Below, one piece after another: positions 19,501 through 19,757 of a stretch of 19,757 nt of DNA. The notes below the pieces were generated by a model. It did not search any database. It was not told the DNA's origin and was given only the letters and a program-made list of their open reading frames with translations. The DNA lies in NCBI GenBank assembly GCA_045628125.1, contig JAZQPA010000094.1:1-19757 (forward strand). The letters are read 5' to 3'. Each line of letters starts with the position of its first letter. Position 1 is the first letter of the stretch. The DNA is from Minthousia sp045628125 (GTDB taxonomy: Bacteria > Bacteroidota > Bacteroidia > Bacteroidales > Bacteroidaceae). The position numbers were made by a program, and so were the translations under genes.

Positions 19501-19567
19501 TACGGGTTGCTATATGGTTTCAAGAACAGACAATGCAAATGTTTCTTGCACTATAAATCAGTATTAG
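10508..19567 (+). CDS. Giant PilX-like minor pilin / putative tip adhesin, 3019 aa
   Basis: Residues 1-60 are a PilX/GspK-type start: MRNQKKG|VSLITVLLFM, hydrophobic helix, then the AEARQAANAGIESAR helix; mature residue 5 is Thr, not Glu. Then come a beta-solenoid-like stretch (about 190-330, repeated GNLTVDG / GGNLS motifs), a pilin-like Cys-rich part, a Gly/Ser hinge (about 638-658), a conserved block with LPRIVYI (about 695-725), an InlB-B-repeat-like module with FSYW...FNEKD (about 1018-1120), a LamG/ConA-like module (about 1120-1365: GFILRSNG, VDIHIYGNKIDVAL), a module containing WVGFSSWF, Cys-rich modules, about eleven Cys-initiated Ig/PKD-like repeats (1933 to about 2930) and a Cys-rich terminal cap. 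Typical PilX proteins are about 170-200 residues. I see no sortase motif. It probably replaces a separate PilY1-like adhesin (inference); the ligand is unknown. Confidence 0.93.
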   Translation: MRNQKKGVSLITVLLFMLVATIAATATFKWLGSANSSSGSQMMLAEARQAANAGIESARSWMTNHGNETGAIIKQYVENGKNPISLDSVLSPLDNGKQNFHVVVTGVDFSETTYKVKIVSSGEARNGTKYSESAILKVNGLYKVQIPTKKSTIDYKYALFGASVTYNGTSHATSLMVNGDWTKNDPSTTGDFVVTGNLTVDGSNILVGGTTCVGGNLSSPNGIALQDLYVAGKISDNNGTIKNGSIKLQRNGTTKDTTVSAVQGDAYIEGAWPQSKGNVTIDGNLTLGGRLEINLQEVAFHVRGNTCIVGNGIITDKSSNRTTQLDGDVFIDHYSGIGPQNYNSDGTKKAFGTSTTSKLYMPGLLCQSENSWMSTGGLSTGEQICAQCLNGNTDNCSYFKTKASYRYNNAPAGNVTCAEDVKKYCQNKWRECTGDECCDGAKYKVDDALTTAYSVFSDTTYTNVCNVTSLANVKALNECYENARPNELYNGFLVVNMTSTERSPDSALKGKFIFIYENQVGKMFFPPTTAGSVAMVMLRQGTDGNGELKQGSCFEEAMVDTTDINGKDTTRCLYNYYLYTEGNIDKMLGGTYDGSVYAKAANCSKIKDINAANFIYNETTMNMLADAAVICPATDENCGGPGGSVSGESGSSTESTVSTREDSDFIATGAQLSIELESQYKTDEVPTNVENVNPSIVVLPRIVYINSDAAGNLSDYYTVMGLNGARVAGTSNAVCTGTGAPSESSITGLEANTYYPCTYTEGDYSSDFYVVVTGESAQTPTVKFQGSGAVEFNSSVENQDYVELAISGVSSTSSSSFTVHISVSNSAMTGWTIDTIYNPNLTRTSTSGGNTIYSYSGTTSNSTQTVRLFKVTANAGAQSGSVLFTLQQPTNCTVRAPSAKSFSITGSTTIVRESLSAYCDKFPDNCSGEYSVVKNYEDCEPDYEWVAAQGDGCGTTETNKTWLCGSGNSESAPITLTEKNFDHTLCDIYIPATDNQIVGAVNDGNNPDGHYTLYASLKKKMYNVHVSLSGAENAKLVVQSKATSDGEYSSVASCDKDEGCDYSFYAGTYVLVSTENNGDAFSYWTCTSGNCGWVNETSTSILLPIDKNYSVEAKFNEKDPHCFYTDFSEVEAFCPNSEATECIDKCKSGNTNCYSGLGEYSGNPDWLMVYANRNANAFEAPQFSDGYVAYNGNAITGNQTVLLSRVLAGVNGTMTARIKTDYVNTNKSTAFINNGFILRSNGNASSYIVMNIYGKESMGTYGRICYGTAQGITNASQCVEKQFRTSTNSSPSINPFEPINVDIHIYGNKIDVALSYQASRSTASVSFDLSSDWALGTFSDVDHRYVGLMLTDKEFRVGDIGWRADDFQNEACFDYPSISCSFAANYLGGMVPLDSNVAPWVGFSSWFGERSDCIANTEYYYNGCDVDAGNFVSRSSALNSACASGEDAKGLYTSTPESGLLLNAPYNFSYEGAHGTTSPDNSGLMRNAFVSVECDERSYHSSCGEFFVGEVRQCSRNETLLNTQLFGSVSEETIEPTSPVNLRASTLIFEITDITDGGYIDVVLEDANGVRSPVRSVSPGSYQLNVDELSILSSFNPEAIAKIILKGSTNYTLKKVTSSCPNAVSITNCSADYEGENWKISKTISHEEGARYCRITPQTTDINTGNYSVQECTNVNFIFNDPDFYSRFNGRTEQTISYDFLIEVFDVENPGTTTPPAAQCVASSGTFEHIKASCRIDNENVVQGAGVPTLHYTIENCPNYGCTYSIALTNVVDKTEEPETAPQAGKSGTWQPDVNGATKLNSGDYTYSVSVFNTNGSVVADCEDDDITFHVEELRDMSGTCSVINNTTLSISITSANHGETQNVPVVTTDLNGNVLSIQTISVPVGEDKSVDINLSSISGLVPGQEYPFALNIGTDSPVNCSGTYKKPVAVTCPDDVSNQKAEDDISVSPTVTGCASGYSWTLSGGSATPTSGTGSPVVFKDENGEGTVSYELGISCGSSYPVSPSTCELDVQFKEDTNIKGTCPTLNGFVPAKITGVNFSMRNLTADNISRAVVIDGNTRGTSSNCNMYYCEPMEITMPSTAGTYTYQLKMGSDVLCTGTLNAQNPLSCSVTSNEVPYGQKFKFTGQRVANGCHNCKLYDGFTTYTDNQGDITNYEITFNSTSSKTYTYECQCDNIDQNAKCTQMVASRVDPPTVTCPNDDSSDPYLAEPRATVPFKPDSLANCEIGCNYTLKSSDNTDKVTPVTNNSYKTNSQVSFTGDNAIGIVKYTFDVSNSAGNGSCDFYVKYSKPEIDCPTYGWSVNAEPGEQVQISANITGCSNCTYKVKRSGISDIPASYSSGKISFPSESSAEDRDYTLEVSNGAPGGTASCPIHIAYYKPEIECPSTSEFTVEPGATFTYPISGKVKYCSSNCAYTVTGGLSPSTASYTGSSITLTSESNGSSTKTYSFNVSNGLTASNSCTIKVNYKSPEITSCPDPNSVEPGGEISFNPVIDNCSSGCSYSIDEVGGSNIIPSSSYTGSNQISFNGANNRTSNSYVFTVANSAGESADCEFDVNYLKPTFSCPANQSVRENSSVSVALSNVTNCTNGCNYSVSGGSTNISGSISGNGNKTLDRSITGEDGGNTTTYTVTLTNGAGSESCTFDVEYSAVTVVADCYFEENNNRMNPAEGYAGRSYTFQIKVTGGITSNVSGNFTFNSSSEGMTLYYNPNSWDNNRWSKSITMPTTPGSYPYSVTYKDRPVCSGNFVVKSKLDCGVNKTEIALGESFTFTASYAGSCWNSSFSGNGSNGHGNCSSSFSVTPSSTGTQTYTYRVGDGSVGSAECSKQVVVVAPQIAIASCAENKTDVATGANVKFTPTVNSCFNNCSWELYEGSTYITGGSGYNGTSQLSFTGSSSTGTKNYTFKVSKDGVEKTCGFSVDYVEPTVSTYTVASGASSFTVSSGTNVCFDAFPAANTWQSQITIVCSACSYSGCSVTFGDVTGDGWTAPQKSLPLSGGTHTGCYMVSRTDNANVSCTINQY
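16304..19270 (+). repeat. About eleven tandem Cys-initiated Ig/PKD-like modules
   Basis: Module-opening cysteines (usually C or CP after a P-x-I/V strand) fall at residues 1933, 2024, 2110, 2198, 2295, 2384, 2475, 2564, 2656, 2754 and 2839, giving periods of 85-98 residues. Typical members read CP...VEPG...NC..GC.Y...(Y)TG..ISF...(Y).F.VSN..G...C.F.V.Y.KP, with three or four cysteines likely paired within each domain. Two adjacent boundaries share AAGCCTGAGATTGA at 17375 and 17642, exactly 267 bp apart, pointing to recent module duplication. The fold assignment is by pattern only. Confidence 0.8.
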
Positions 19568-19658
19568 ACGACTGTTATTGGCATAGATTGTTTAGTTTAA
19601 TTATATTATTTAGCTAAACTCCAAAAATGGATACCTTCAAAATAGGATGAAATGTGTT

Positions 19659-19683
19659 ATGAGCCCGGCTGAGCCGGGCTCAT
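19659..19683 (+). terminator. Intrinsic terminator 1
   Basis: A perfect 11-bp stem, ATGAGCCCGGC with GCCGGGCTCAT, around a TGA loop, followed by TTCTG. It lies about 90 bp after the stop of the giant gene. The T-run is short but the stem is very stable. Confidence 0.75.
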
Positions 19684-19698
19684 TTCTGTATGCAATTC

Positions 19699-19729
19699 AA
19701 GGCTCCCCGCTTCATCAGCGGGGAGCCTT
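19699..19729 (+). terminator. Intrinsic terminator 2
   Basis: A perfect 12-bp stem, AAGGCTCCCCGC with GCGGGGAGCCTT, around a 7-nt loop, followed by TCTCG. It is 15 bp downstream of terminator 1, making a tandem stop for the 9-kb operon. No T-run follows on the minus strand. Confidence 0.75.
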
Positions 19730-19757
19730 TCTCGTATCAAAAAAGCAACCCGCAGGT

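Noticed and set aside
19588..19618. GTTTAG / CTAAAC inverted pair after the giant gene
   Set aside because: The 6-bp AT-rich arms with a long loop in AT-rich sequence are expected by chance; two far stronger hairpins follow.

Overview
This window reads as part of a bacterial genome, most likely a Fibrobacter or close relative (Fibrobacterota). That assignment is inference, about 60% sure. It rests on moderate GC content, long-leader type IV prepilins carrying very large Cys-rich extracellular extensions, and an Rpn/PD-(D/E)XK nuclease gene of a kind common in such genomes. No taxonomic marker such as an rRNA or ribosomal protein gene is present.

The layout is two paralogous cassettes transcribed away from each other, with an Rpn-family nuclease gene between them. 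The left cassette (minus strand) is a PilW-like minor prepilin (6119-7648) followed after 10 nt by a giant PilX-like minor pilin/adhesin that runs off the left edge (1-6108, 2036 residues visible). The middle (7649-9081) holds the Rpn-family gene (7816-8841, minus). Its leader contains a terminator-like hairpin, and a compact divergent regulatory region follows with overlapping -10-like hexamers and a ~100-bp nested inverted repeat. The right cassette (plus strand) is the second PilW-like minor prepilin (9082-10497), followed after 10 nt by a complete giant PilX-like protein (10508-19567, 3019 residues). Two strong hairpin terminators (19659-19683 and 19699-19729) close the window.

The two giant proteins share one architecture. 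Each has a PilX/GspK-type N-terminus without Glu5, a beta-solenoid-like stretch, a Gly/Ser hinge, a conserved block around VPRVIYI / LPRIVYI, an InlB-B-repeat-like module, a LamG/ConA-like module and a Cys-rich module. The right copy then continues into about eleven Cys-initiated Ig/PKD-like repeats of 85-98 residues. The inferred role is assembly of a minor-pilin tip complex in which the PilX-like subunit itself carries the adhesin, a job done by a separate PilY1 protein in classical systems. In a fibre-degrading organism the target could be plant cell wall polysaccharide, but nothing in the sequence proves the ligand.

Almost the whole window is coding. No gene-free stretch exceeds about 240 bases, and I see no tRNA, rRNA, CRISPR array or insertion sequence.
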